Shown here piece by piece: positions 25,563 to 33,408 of a stretch of DNA of 64,000 bases; positions within the stretch are counted from its first letter, which is position 1, and each line of letters begins with the position of its first letter. The stretch is from Roseivirga thermotolerans (lineage in GTDB: Bacteria; Bacteroidota; Bacteroidia; Cytophagales; Cyclobacteriaceae): assembly GCF_014653175.1 (NCBI RefSeq), contig NZ_BNAG01000005.1, forward strand, positions 62,001 through 126,000, given 5' to 3'. The notes under the pieces are model-generated. The model saw nothing but the letters and a program-made list of their open reading frames with translations. It had not been told where the DNA came from and made no database searches. Made by a program: the position numbers and the translations under genes.

Positions 25563-26918
25563 ATGGAAAAAGAAATAACATTTTTGGAAGAACTCTCTTC
25601 GCTCATTGAACTAAAAGACAGTGAGAGCATTCATCAGTTGATGGAAAGCCTGAAAACGGAAGACCTGATCTATGCCTACAACCGGCTCTCCAAAGATGAA
25701 CAGGTTTCGCTTATTGGCCTTTTAAGCCCGGAAGATGCCGCTATGCTTCTGGAGCGAATACCCCAAAACCAGGCCATAGAAGCCATAGAAAATGCTCAGA
25801 TAGAAACCGCTGCTTCTATTCTTAATGAGTTGTATAGCGATGACCAGGTAGATATTCTGGCCGAGTTGGAAACGGAAGAAGCCGAGGCCATTCTTGAAGA
25901 AATGCGGCCTCAGGAAGCCGAAAATGTAAGAAAGCTCATACAGTACGATTCTGAGTCGGCCGGTGGGCTAATGGTAACGGAATACCTGGCCTATGACTCG
26001 GCCATGACGGTAGCCCAAACGGTAAAAGACCTTCAGGAAAAGGCCGAGGAATACGAAGACTACCACGTACAATACATCTATGTTACCTCCGACAACCGCT
26101 TTGTCGGGGTTTTGCAAATGCGCGATTTGTTACTTTCTCGTCCCAATACCAAGCTGGATACCATAGCCATTAAGAATGCTAAAACCATGCTCCCTAATGC
26201 CCGTTTGGAAGAGCTCATCGGTTTTTTCGATAAATATGATTTCTTTGGAGTGCCCGTGGTAAGCGAAACCGAAGAACTGCTGGGTATAGTACTCCGAAAA
26301 GACCTTCGCGAAGCAGAAACGGAAAGGTCTAACCTGGAGCTTTTGGAAACCCAAGGTATTGTGGGAGGAGAGGAGCTCCGCTCTATGCCGGTATGGCTTC
26401 GTTCAAAAAGAAGGCTTTCGTGGCTATCTGTAAACATTGTGCTCAACATTATTGCCGCAAGTGTTATTGCCTTTTACCAGGACACCCTCGAAGAAGTGAT
26501 TGCCCTGGCCGTGTTCCTGCCTGTTATTTCCGACATGAGCGGCTGTTCGGGCAACCAGGCCGTAGCGGTAAGTTTGCGCGAGCTTTCCCTGGGTTTGGTT
26601 AAGCCCTATGAACTGGCCCGGGTACTTTGGCAAGAGATCAAGGTAGGACTGATCAACGGGTTGGTACTTGGCCTGCTCATTGGTCTGGCAGCCTTTATCT
26701 ATATGGGCAATTTTTATTTAGGACTTGTTGTGGGTGGCGCTCTGGCCATTAACACCATTGTGGCCGTAAGCATTGGTGGCACCATTCCGTTGTTTCTTAA
26801 AAAAATGAATACCGATCCGGCTCTGGCATCGGGCCCTATTCTTACAACGGTTACCGATATGCTGGGCTTCTTCTTAGCTCTAACCTTTGCCGGAGCAGCA
26901 ATGAGCTATTTAGTGTAA
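25563..26918 (+). CDS. mgtE: Magnesium transporter MgtE
   Basis: A 451-residue inner-membrane Mg2+ channel. The cytosolic MgtE-N superhelical domain (about 1-130, rich in acidic repeats such as ELETEEAEAILEEM) is followed by two CBS domains (about 135-255), a plug helix and five transmembrane helices (about 280-451). The pore region has FLPVISDMSGCSGNQAVAVS, and NTDPALASGPILTTVTDMLG carries the conserved Asp of the Mg2+ site. Full length. It follows the AstE-type gene by 2 bp and is the last gene before the AT-rich CBASS operon. Confidence 0.95.
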   Translation: MEKEITFLEELSSLIELKDSESIHQLMESLKTEDLIYAYNRLSKDEQVSLIGLLSPEDAAMLLERIPQNQAIEAIENAQIETAASILNELYSDDQVDILAELETEEAEAILEEMRPQEAENVRKLIQYDSESAGGLMVTEYLAYDSAMTVAQTVKDLQEKAEEYEDYHVQYIYVTSDNRFVGVLQMRDLLLSRPNTKLDTIAIKNAKTMLPNARLEELIGFFDKYDFFGVPVVSETEELLGIVLRKDLREAETERSNLELLETQGIVGGEELRSMPVWLRSKRRLSWLSVNIVLNIIAASVIAFYQDTLEEVIALAVFLPVISDMSGCSGNQAVAVSLRELSLGLVKPYELARVLWQEIKVGLINGLVLGLLIGLAAFIYMGNFYLGLVVGGALAINTIVAVSIGGTIPLFLKKMNTDPALASGPILTTVTDMLGFFLALTFAGAAMSYLV

Positions 26919-26994
26919 AAAAGAATCTTAAAATCATCTTCTATTCAAATGAAATAATTTTAGTGAATTATTTATATTACAAGAAAATATAAGG

Positions 26995-27552
26995 ATGGAT
27001 GAGACTATACAACTCCTTAGTGGTGGGGTTGATTCCACAGCTTGTATTCAGTTTTTTAAAAGCGAAGGGTTCAAAATTCGTCCTTTATTTATTGACTATG
27101 GACAACCCGCAGCATTAAAAGAAAGGGAGGCTTGTGAATGGGTTTGTGATTATTTCAATTTAAACCTAGAAATAATATACATCAGCTCACTAGGTAGTTT
27201 TAGTTCAGGTCTTATTGACGGTAGAAATCTATTTTTGCTTTCGTTAGCAATCATGAAGTCTAGTGCAAAAACAAAGTATATTTCAATCGGTATTCATTCT
27301 GGAACAGATTATTTAGACTGTAGCGAAAACTTCATTAGTAAATTTCAAGACACTCTTGATTCAAGTCTAAATAGTAATATTAGAGTTCTCGCTCCCTTTA
27401 TTAGCTGGAGAAAACATCAAATATGGCAATATCTTAAAAGCACGAATATTTCATTCCAAAACTTGGTAAGCTGCGAAATAGGGACCGATGTACCATGTGG
27501 TCAATGTCCATCATGTTTAGAAAGGATTTTTTTAGAATCTCATGAAAAGTAG
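26995..27552 (+). CDS. QueC-like 7-deazaguanine enzyme of type IV CBASS (Cap9-type)
   Basis: A 185-residue PP-loop ATPase related to QueC (preQ0 synthase). The PP-loop LLSGGVDSTACIQF (SGGxDS at 9-14), IDYGQ, the GRN motif at 76-78 and four zinc cysteines (C160, C168, C171, C174 in SCEIGTDVPCGQCPSC) are all kept. It is about 40 residues shorter than classical QueC, and the segment before GRN is missing. In type IV CBASS a QueC-like protein accompanies the CD-NTase. Recent work reports that such enzymes attach a 7-deazaguanine to a protein partner instead of making preQ0. It is the first gene of the operon and overlaps the next by 11 bp. Confidence 0.88.
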   Translation: MDETIQLLSGGVDSTACIQFFKSEGFKIRPLFIDYGQPAALKEREACEWVCDYFNLNLEIIYISSLGSFSSGLIDGRNLFLLSLAIMKSSAKTKYISIGIHSGTDYLDCSENFISKFQDTLDSSLNSNIRVLAPFISWRKHQIWQYLKSTNISFQNLVSCEIGTDVPCGQCPSCLERIFLESHEK

Positions 27553-28573
27553 AACAATAAAGCACCCAACTGGGGTAGAAATTGAAACCCCACTACTAAT
27601 TCCTTCTTTTTCCTCTAAGGGTTTTGCCCTTCTTAAAAAGAAGATCAATAATAAGCCCAAAGAAGTTTCCGAAATATATGATGTCCTTAATGTGCCAGCA
27701 CAAGAACTATTACACGAGTCACTATTAGTGAGTGCTTATGATGTTTATCATGGATACATTCCACCGCTTTCAGAAATCGGCATAACAAACGTGGTTTTCA
27801 TTGATAGCGGTGGCTATGAGACTTCTGAATCCTTTGATATCTCTGGGGTTAACAAGACACGGCATGAAGTTCTTGATTGGGGGGAAGAAGAACTGATACG
27901 TACACTTTCTAGCTGCCCTGAGGAAACTTCATTTGTAATTGTAAACTTTGATCATGGAGAAATTAGACTCCCATTTGAAGATCAAATCCAAAATGCCGAT
28001 AAATTCTTCAGTCAATTCAGGAATAGAATGCTGACCGATTTTCTAATTAAGCCTGAAAAAAAACAACAGCCTAATGTTGTCATCGATGACTTGTTGAGAA
28101 GTATTCATAGTCTGAATAAATTTGACATCATTGGGCTGACAGAAAAAGAATTAGGCAATTCGATTTATGACAGGATGATCAACGTTAAAAAGGTTAGGAA
28201 ATCATTGGACAGTAATGGTCTAGCCGATAAACCCATACACGTATTTGGTAGTCTTGATCCGGTAACCTCTGTTCTATATTTTTTTGCAGGTGCAGAGATC
28301 TTTGACGGATTAACATGGTTGAAGTTCTCGTATCATAATGGTATGGCCATATATACTCATAACTTTTCTGTTTTAAGTGAAGCTTTAGGGGTTCAAAGCA
28401 AAGACAAAGCAATTGCTCTTTCATCATTAATTTCGAATGTCAACTATCTGGAAAAACTTAAATTTGCCATGAGAGACTTCTCAAAGACCAGAAGTTTTGA
28501 CTCATTCAATTATCTTAATAATGACAAATTGATAGAGGTATTTGAGGAATGTTATAATCGAGTTAAAGACTAA
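27542..28573 (+). CDS. tRNA-guanine transglycosylase-like protein of type IV CBASS (Cap10-type)
   Basis: A 343-residue TIM-barrel protein related to queuine tRNA-ribosyltransferase. It keeps the DSGGY motif (D88) and, in AGAEIFDGLTWLKF, the Asp (D255) at the position of the TGT nucleophile (family MFDCVxPTR). VFGSLDPVTSVLYFFAG matches the preceding 'GvG.P.dll..v..G' element. The zinc motif CxCxxC...H is absent and the PTRxxR tRNA-contact stretch is lost, so it probably does not act on tRNA. Its companions (QueC-like, CD-NTase) mark type IV CBASS. It overlaps the QueC-like gene and ends 4 bp before the CD-NTase ATG. Confidence 0.85.
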   Translation: MKSRTIKHPTGVEIETPLLIPSFSSKGFALLKKKINNKPKEVSEIYDVLNVPAQELLHESLLVSAYDVYHGYIPPLSEIGITNVVFIDSGGYETSESFDISGVNKTRHEVLDWGEEELIRTLSSCPEETSFVIVNFDHGEIRLPFEDQIQNADKFFSQFRNRMLTDFLIKPEKKQQPNVVIDDLLRSIHSLNKFDIIGLTEKELGNSIYDRMINVKKVRKSLDSNGLADKPIHVFGSLDPVTSVLYFFAGAEIFDGLTWLKFSYHNGMAIYTHNFSVLSEALGVQSKDKAIALSSLISNVNYLEKLKFAMRDFSKTRSFDSFNYLNNDKLIEVFEECYNRVKD

Positions 28574-28577
28574 TCAA

Positions 28578-29507
28578 ATGGCAAGTTCAAAGGATACATA
28601 TTTTTATCAAAAGCAAACACCTGATGAAATTCGCAAAAAAATTGAAGAGGCTCGAGAAAAATTAACAGACCCAAAATTTGATCAAGAGATTAATAATTTA
28701 ATACGTGAGCTTTTATTATCTATTAATAGTCGGGATAGTCAAGCATTACAAACACACCTAAATGAGATTAGGAAAGCCTTAGAATCTGAAATAGCCGGGA
28801 CTATTGACCTAAAATATGCTGGTTCAGTAGCAAAACATACATATGTAAATGGATTGAGTGATGTCGACACCTTAGCAATTTTGAATGGCTCGGAACTTAA
28901 GAATCTATCTCCTTCCGAAGTAAAGGATTACTTTTTTCATAAAATCCAACAACGGTTTCCTAGAACAGAAATAAAGAAAGGAAACTTGGCAATTACAGTC
29001 AGGTTTTCAGATGGAGCCGAAATACAAGTTTTACCAGCAGTTAAGTCTCAAACTGGAGTCAAAATATCCTCCTTGGATGGAGATAGCTGGTCTCCAATTA
29101 TTAAACCCGAAAAATTTGCCGTTTCCTTGAGAGCTATTAACAGGTCAATGTCCGGCAAAGCAATCCCTGTAATTAAGCTCGCCAAGTCTATAATTGCTCA
29201 ACAACCTGAGAAAAGAAGGCTATCTGGGTATCATATTGAAGCATTGGCAATCGAGGTCTTTTCAAAGTATAATGGATCAAAAAACATTAAATCAATGATC
29301 AAAACCTTCTTCAAAGAAGGAAGTGTTAGAATATTAAATCCTTTAAAAGACAAAACAGGACAATCAACGCATGTTGATGACTATTTGGGAAATGCAAACA
29401 GCATATCTCGTAAAATTGTCTCAGATGCATTTAGGGTGATGTCAAAAAGAATGGAGTCGGCTGACTCTAACAAAATGTCAAGTGTCTGGAAAAATCTTCT
29501 GACATAA
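28578..29507 (+). CDS. CD-NTase (cGAS/DncV-like cyclic-oligonucleotide synthase) of type IV CBASS
   Basis: A 309-residue nucleotidyltransferase from the ATG at 28578; a TTG at 28542 would overlap the TGT-like gene. After a helical N-terminus, KYAGSVAKHTYVNGLSDVDT gives the GS motif (G82-S83) and the metal pair D95/D97. The third catalytic strand is GAEIQVLPAVK, with Q150 where OAS-type enzymes usually have Asp and E148 two residues earlier. An OAS1-C-like helical domain follows (LSGYHIEALAIEVFSKY). On phage sensing such enzymes make cyclic di- or trinucleotides that switch on the effector encoded next. The product nucleotide cannot be predicted from sequence alone. Confidence 0.9.
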   Translation: MASSKDTYFYQKQTPDEIRKKIEEAREKLTDPKFDQEINNLIRELLLSINSRDSQALQTHLNEIRKALESEIAGTIDLKYAGSVAKHTYVNGLSDVDTLAILNGSELKNLSPSEVKDYFFHKIQQRFPRTEIKKGNLAITVRFSDGAEIQVLPAVKSQTGVKISSLDGDSWSPIIKPEKFAVSLRAINRSMSGKAIPVIKLAKSIIAQQPEKRRLSGYHIEALAIEVFSKYNGSKNIKSMIKTFFKEGSVRILNPLKDKTGQSTHVDDYLGNANSISRKIVSDAFRVMSKRMESADSNKMSSVWKNLLT

Positions 29508-29508
29508 A

Positions 29509-30075
29509 GTGACCAGTCTAGATAAAAAAATGAGGGTAATTCGAATGATGCTTGACATGCACTCATTTGAAAGGGATCGGTTTAAAAGAAAATCTCTCCT
29601 GTTGGATATTTTAATTATACTTTTTACTGTTGTGTTGAATAGCTTTGTTTTTACCGACTATTCTTTTCTAGGTGCTTTTGGTATTGAAAGAGACGCTCAA
29701 GTTTTTCAAGTAATTGTTCAATTATCTGGAGTTTTACTATTCGCGAGTTCGATTGTTTTGATGATAGTAAATTGGAAGGGCAAGGCCTCTGATCATGAGA
29801 ATGCTACGAAAAAGCTCTTTTTATTAAAAGTGAAATTAGAGGAGGCTCACAGCAAAAGAGATGAATCTTTAATTGATAAATTCCTTCTGGAATATAAAAA
29901 AACGATGGATTCCATTGTTCCAATTGCAAACAATCGATTCAATCGTCTAAAATCACGACACCTTAGGAAAGTAGGACTGAGTAAGTATATCAGTGACAAC
30001 CCCAATAAGCCATTTTGGAAGGCCAAATTTGACTTTTGGATAAACTCTCTAAAGAAAAATGACAAGAAGGACTGA
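29509..30075 (+). CDS. Two-TM SLATT-like membrane effector of CBASS
   Basis: A 188-residue protein from a GTG at 29509, one base after the CD-NTase stop (an ATG at 29530 is another possible start). A short basic N-terminus (HSFERDRFKRKSL) leads to two transmembrane helices, about residues 30-52 and 68-90 (LSGVLLFASSIVLMIVNW). A long charged cytosolic helical part with coiled-coil character follows. This layout fits SLATT or 2TM effectors, which are thought to permeabilise the inner membrane when they bind the cyclic nucleotide. No nuclease or hydrolase motif is present. Confidence 0.75.
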   Translation: MTSLDKKMRVIRMMLDMHSFERDRFKRKSLLLDILIILFTVVLNSFVFTDYSFLGAFGIERDAQVFQVIVQLSGVLLFASSIVLMIVNWKGKASDHENATKKLFLLKVKLEEAHSKRDESLIDKFLLEYKKTMDSIVPIANNRFNRLKSRHLRKVGLSKYISDNPNKPFWKAKFDFWINSLKKNDKKD

Positions 30076-30709
30076 AAATTTAGCAAATGCATATTTTGAC
30101 ATAAAAAAGCATTTGTTGTCTTCACCGTATTATCATGAAATACTATCAGAAGAAACCAAAAACCAACTACTTGATTTTACCGAGCAAGAATTACTTAGAG
30201 AGATAGCTTGGGTAATTCTTAATAGTGGAATGAAGGAGAATGTGATAAGAGGACTTTTTGAAAGATTCTCCAATTCATTTATGAATTGGGATAGTGCGTC
30301 TATAATAGTTCGGAACAAAGAAGAGTGCTATGAAAAAGCAATGAAAGTCTTCGCTCATACAGGAAAAATAAAAGCCATATGTGAGATTGCATATTTAATT
30401 TTTATTGAGGGGGTAGACTCATTCAAAGCTAAAATACAAAGAGATGGAATTGAATTCATAAGTTCTCTTCCTTATCTCGGATCAGTAACTGGCAGACATC
30501 TATTGAAGAATCTTGGATACGATGTTATAAAACCGGATAGACATCTAATTAGAATCGCAGAATATTTTGGCTACTCTTCGCCTGAAGAAATGTGTTCAGA
30601 ATTATCGAATGTTATTGACGAGAAGGTATCGGTAATTGATATTGTGCTATGGAGATTTGCGAACTCTAACAGGAACTATCTGAACTATCTGGCATTAGAG
30701 ATAGAGTAA
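30059..30709 (+). CDS. HhH-GPD / OGG-like DNA glycosylase homologue of type IV CBASS
   Basis: A 216-residue helical protein. ELLREIAWVILNSGMKENVI resembles the first HhH-GPD helices. LPYLGSVTGRHLLKNLGYD matches the helix-hairpin-helix (LPGVGxKTA...). KPDRHLIRIAEYFGY carries D160 at the catalytic Asp position. The Lys used by bifunctional glycosylase/lyases is replaced (V143 by alignment), so any activity would be monofunctional. OGG-like genes are a known ancillary component of type IV CBASS, of unresolved role. It overlaps the effector gene by 17 bp and closes the operon. Confidence 0.82.
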   Translation: MTRRTENLANAYFDIKKHLLSSPYYHEILSEETKNQLLDFTEQELLREIAWVILNSGMKENVIRGLFERFSNSFMNWDSASIIVRNKEECYEKAMKVFAHTGKIKAICEIAYLIFIEGVDSFKAKIQRDGIEFISSLPYLGSVTGRHLLKNLGYDVIKPDRHLIRIAEYFGYSSPEEMCSELSNVIDEKVSVIDIVLWRFANSNRNYLNYLALEIE

Positions 30710-30722
30710 GACTATAACTCTA

Positions 30723-30753
30723 TAGTTCTTTTATTCTTAAACTTTAAGAACTA
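30723..30753 (+). terminator. Weak hairpin after the CBASS operon
   Basis: An 8-bp inverted repeat (30723-30730 TAGTTCTT with 30746-30753 AAGAACTA) 13 bp after the last CBASS stop. The loop is 15 nt and T/A rich, and no clear T run follows. It may end the operon, but it is weak. The rest of 30754-30979 shows no gene. Confidence 0.35.
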
Positions 30754-30979
30754 CAGTTAGTTCAGAGAAACTTCAAAAGTCACTTGACGATCATACCATA
30801 GACTCACCAACCAAGTATGTCATAACCTGAGGCCCTTGTATTTCTCACACAATATTTACCCTCCTATTGGCATTTTTACTAACATGTGATTTGTAGTACT
30901 TCACTTTGTTCTAGTATTTCACTCTTTAAAATAATCTTGAACTATCCATGTAGATACCAATTACCCAATAACCAAACTC

Positions 30980-31534
30980 ATGGCACGAACACCTTCCAAT
31001 ATGCTACCACTGGGCACTCCGGCCCCCGACTTTAAACTTCCGGACACCATCTCAGGAAAAAGCCTAAGCCTGGCTGAACTCAAGTCAGACAAGGCAACGG
31101 TAATTATGTTCATTTGCAATCATTGCCCATTTGTGAAACATGTAGACGAGGGCATAGTATCGCTGGCAAAAGACTATCAGGCAAAAGGAGTCTCGTTTAT
31201 AGCCATCAGTTCGAATGATGTAGAAAACTACCCGCAAGACTCTCCGGAATTAATGAAAGAAGAAGCTGAAAAAGTAGGTTACACTTTTCCCTACTTGTAC
31301 GATGAAACCCAGCAGGTGGCCAAAGCCTATGATGCAGCATGCACCCCCGACTTCTATGTTTTTGATGCAGACTTAAAATGTGCTTATCGTGGCCAACTGG
31401 ACGATTCTCGCCCCGGCAATGGCAAACCTGTAACCAGCAAGGACCTGCGAGCTGCTTTAGACGAAATATTGGAAGGCAAGCCTGTTTCTACTCCACAAAT
31501 CCCAAGTCTGGGCTGTAATATTAAGTGGAAGTAA
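30980..31534 (+). CDS. Thioredoxin-family (AhpC/TSA-like) redoxin
   Basis: A 184-residue redoxin with no signal peptide. After GTPAPDFKLPDTISGKSLSL comes FICNHCPFVKH, a thioredoxin-like C-x-x-C site (CNHC). ISSNDVENYPQDSPE and the cis-Pro region ACTPDFYVFD follow. This 'thioredoxin family, CNHCPFV' group is widespread in Bacteroidota and Cyanobacteria; the physiological partner is unknown. Normal GC content resumes here after the AT-rich CBASS genes. Confidence 0.88.
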   Translation: MARTPSNMLPLGTPAPDFKLPDTISGKSLSLAELKSDKATVIMFICNHCPFVKHVDEGIVSLAKDYQAKGVSFIAISSNDVENYPQDSPELMKEEAEKVGYTFPYLYDETQQVAKAYDAACTPDFYVFDADLKCAYRGQLDDSRPGNGKPVTSKDLRAALDEILEGKPVSTPQIPSLGCNIKWK

Positions 31535-31835
31535 TTCTGCTCTCTCCCTGAGCCGGCCTGTCGGCAGGCAGGCTTAGGCCGACAACACCTTCAGGCAATC
31601 TTTATTCCTTCGCCTCAATCCTAAAATTTTTCTACATAAGCTAAATTATTTAGTAACCTTGCCTCCATTTGTGTCTTCACAAATGGTTGTAAAAAAAACG
31701 CTGTGAGGGCACAGCTTGTGTCTAGTATACCGGAATCTAATAAATACGATCTAAATGGGTAACCCTATAACTTAATTTCACCCAACGGGTTGATAATAAT
31801 ATTTTTTCACCTATTTGTAGTTAGACACTAATACA
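31535..31835. other. Gene-free stretch with several inverted repeats and copy 1 of a ~36-bp repeat
   Basis: It holds a GC-rich palindromic patch at 31556-31583 (GCCTG-TCGG-CAGGC and GTCGGC/GCCGAC), which may be a REP-like element or the terminator of the redoxin gene. Copy 1 of a repeat (31621-31657) also found before dinB is here too, as is a perfect 9-bp inverted repeat with a 4-nt loop (31665-31673 with 31678-31686, CCATTTGTG/CACAAATGG). No ORF of note. Confidence 0.6.
31621..31657 (+). repeat. Direct repeat copy 1 (left of the peptide/propeller module)
   Basis: Copy 1 and copy 2 (33409-33444) agree at 33 of 36 aligned bases with one 1-base gap. The identical core includes TAAGCTAAATTATTTA. 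The two copies bracket the peptide and beta-propeller genes. Copy 2 is part of the dinB upstream region. Confidence 0.7.
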
Positions 31836-32066
31836 ATGAAAAAACTATTATCTTCATTCTTAATCGTTATAGGGATAGCTATTGTAACTATAGTTATAAA
31901 TCCTTACGAAGCAAAATCTTCTAGTGGCGGCTTTACCAAAGTAGATACGGATTGTTATGATGACACAGGTGCAATTCTGGCTAGCTCTAGTAACTGTGTA
32001 TTGGGTGACGGAAGATGTATTGACAACACATGTCCTGAAGGACTAACAGAAGTTCAACCTGAATAA
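31836..32066 (+). CDS. Small exported Cys-rich peptide (NVEALA-like)
   Basis: A 76-residue precursor. MKKLLSSFLIVIGIAIVTIV is a signal segment, followed by NPYEAKSSSGGF and a short mature part with four cysteines (DTDCYDD, SNCVLGDGRC and NTCPEG). Such peptides with an N-x-x-E-A start after the signal commonly precede six-bladed beta-propeller lipoproteins in Bacteroidota, as here. Function unknown. The gene is AT-rich and followed by its own hairpin terminator, so it is probably made in excess over the downstream gene. Confidence 0.7.
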   Translation: MKKLLSSFLIVIGIAIVTIVINPYEAKSSSGGFTKVDTDCYDDTGAILASSSNCVLGDGRCIDNTCPEGLTEVQPE

Positions 32067-32075
32067 TAGACATAT

Positions 32076-32123
32076 GAGCACTCCGTTTTAATTCACTAGT
32101 TTCAAACTGAGTGCTCTTTTTTT
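32076..32123 (+). terminator. Terminator/attenuator after the peptide gene
   Basis: An 8-bp perfect stem (32076-32083 GAGCACTC with 32109-32116 GAGTGCTC), a 25-nt loop and then T7. It lies between the peptide gene and the propeller gene. Partial readthrough would give more peptide than propeller. Confidence 0.7.
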
Positions 32124-32210
32124 CCTTACATAAGGCCATACTTATTAAAAGTCTCTTTTATTTATTCTATTATAGTTTTTTTCAACAGCACACATATCAA
32201 TTTCCATCAC

Positions 32211-33320
32211 TTGAAGTATCTATTTTTTATTCTCTTGTTCGCTATCTATTCGTGCCACTCCAAAAGTAGGGAGGAGGTATTAGGTGACATTCCTTTTTCA
32301 GAAATAGAGGTTTCACAATCCGAGCTAGATTTAACTAAAATATATCATTCAATCGAGCTAGTTGCCTTCCCTGACACTCCGTTCATAGGAAGGATTAAAG
32401 ATGTTATCGTCAATGACAATTTTGTCTATGTTTTAGATGACATTAACAACGACATTAAGGTATATAATTTAAAACTCGATTACCTTTTCTCTTTTGGTAA
32501 ACAAGGGCCAGGACCACAGGAGTACCACTCAATTACCAATATTGCACTTGTTGACAACCAAATAGTGGTACTCTCTCATTTTGATATGGCGATATTAAAA
32601 TTCACTTTAAACGGAGAGTTTATAGAAAAGGTAAAACTAAATGACCGTCTTTTAGGTATGGTCGCATTAAAAGAAAACTTTGTTACCTATTCTAACTACA
32701 ATTCTATTTTTCCTGAAAAACCAAATTTAATAGTTTGGGGACTTGATGGCACTCCTAAAAAGATGGGAGCAAATTATACAGTAGATATGCCATCACTAAT
32801 AGGTTACTCTGGAGGTATAGCTCCAAACTACGACTCCCCATCCACATTCTATTTTCAGAAACCTTTATCGGATACATTGTATCAACTAGACAATAACCTC
32901 CATGTAAAACAGGTATTAAAGTTAAAAGTACTTCCCAACCCTTGGCTTGGGAAAATTAACGACCCTAACCTCACGAACATCCGACACGAATATGACTATA
33001 TAACAGATATCAAAAGCGTAAAAGACAATTTTATACGCTTCTCATTTGTCAAAAATAAAAGGCTGAGACATGGAATGGCTGATGTAAAAACCAAGGTCGC
33101 ATATATTGAGGATTCAATTCTACCTAAAGGATTGGTATACTTTATATCTAAACCAGCCGGGATTGGTTCAAATGGTTTCCACTATTCAATACCCGAGTAT
33201 CGCTGGATATCATACTTTCCTGAAGGCAAACCCGAGAACATACCTTCAATTTTTAGTGATTTTAAAGACAAACTTGGTCTGGAGAACTTTAAATATTTGA
33301 TAAGATACAAATTGAAGTAA
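32211..33320 (+). CDS. Six-bladed beta-propeller lipoprotein
   Basis: A 369-residue exported protein from a TTG at 32211. The signal MKYLFFILLFAIYSCHS has the lipobox Cys at residue 15. The body is strand-rich with repeated blades: GRIKDVIVNDNFVYVLD, DYLFSFGKQGPGPQEYHSI (the 'G.QGpGPgEy' signature), LVDNQIVVLSH and so on. This is the pattern of Bacteroidota '6-bladed beta-propeller' proteins, likely at the cell surface; partners and substrate are unknown. It is paired with the upstream Cys-rich peptide and is AT-rich compared with dinB and pfkA. Confidence 0.8.
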   Translation: MKYLFFILLFAIYSCHSKSREEVLGDIPFSEIEVSQSELDLTKIYHSIELVAFPDTPFIGRIKDVIVNDNFVYVLDDINNDIKVYNLKLDYLFSFGKQGPGPQEYHSITNIALVDNQIVVLSHFDMAILKFTLNGEFIEKVKLNDRLLGMVALKENFVTYSNYNSIFPEKPNLIVWGLDGTPKKMGANYTVDMPSLIGYSGGIAPNYDSPSTFYFQKPLSDTLYQLDNNLHVKQVLKLKVLPNPWLGKINDPNLTNIRHEYDYITDIKSVKDNFIRFSFVKNKRLRHGMADVKTKVAYIEDSILPKGLVYFISKPAGIGSNGFHYSIPEYRWISYFPEGKPENIPSIFSDFKDKLGLENFKYLIRYKLK

Positions 33321-33408
33321 TTCGTGTTCGCCCAAACTACACCTGTAGCCTTCCCGAAAAAACAAGCAGGCTACATGATGATACGACCGAAAGTCGGGTG
33401 GTTGACGG

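Noticed and set aside
26995-28573. Queuosine biosynthesis operon
   Set aside because: QueD, QueE and QueF are absent, the TGT-like protein has lost zinc and tRNA motifs, and the next gene is a CD-NTase; CBASS explains the cluster better.
31556-31583. REP element or IS end
   Set aside because: GC-rich palindromic patch with only one copy that I can see in this window; too little to call a repeat family.
31665-31686. Perfect 9-bp inverted repeat as a terminator or attachment site
   Set aside because: It has a perfect stem but no T run on either strand and no integrase nearby; meaning unclear, so not called as a functional site.
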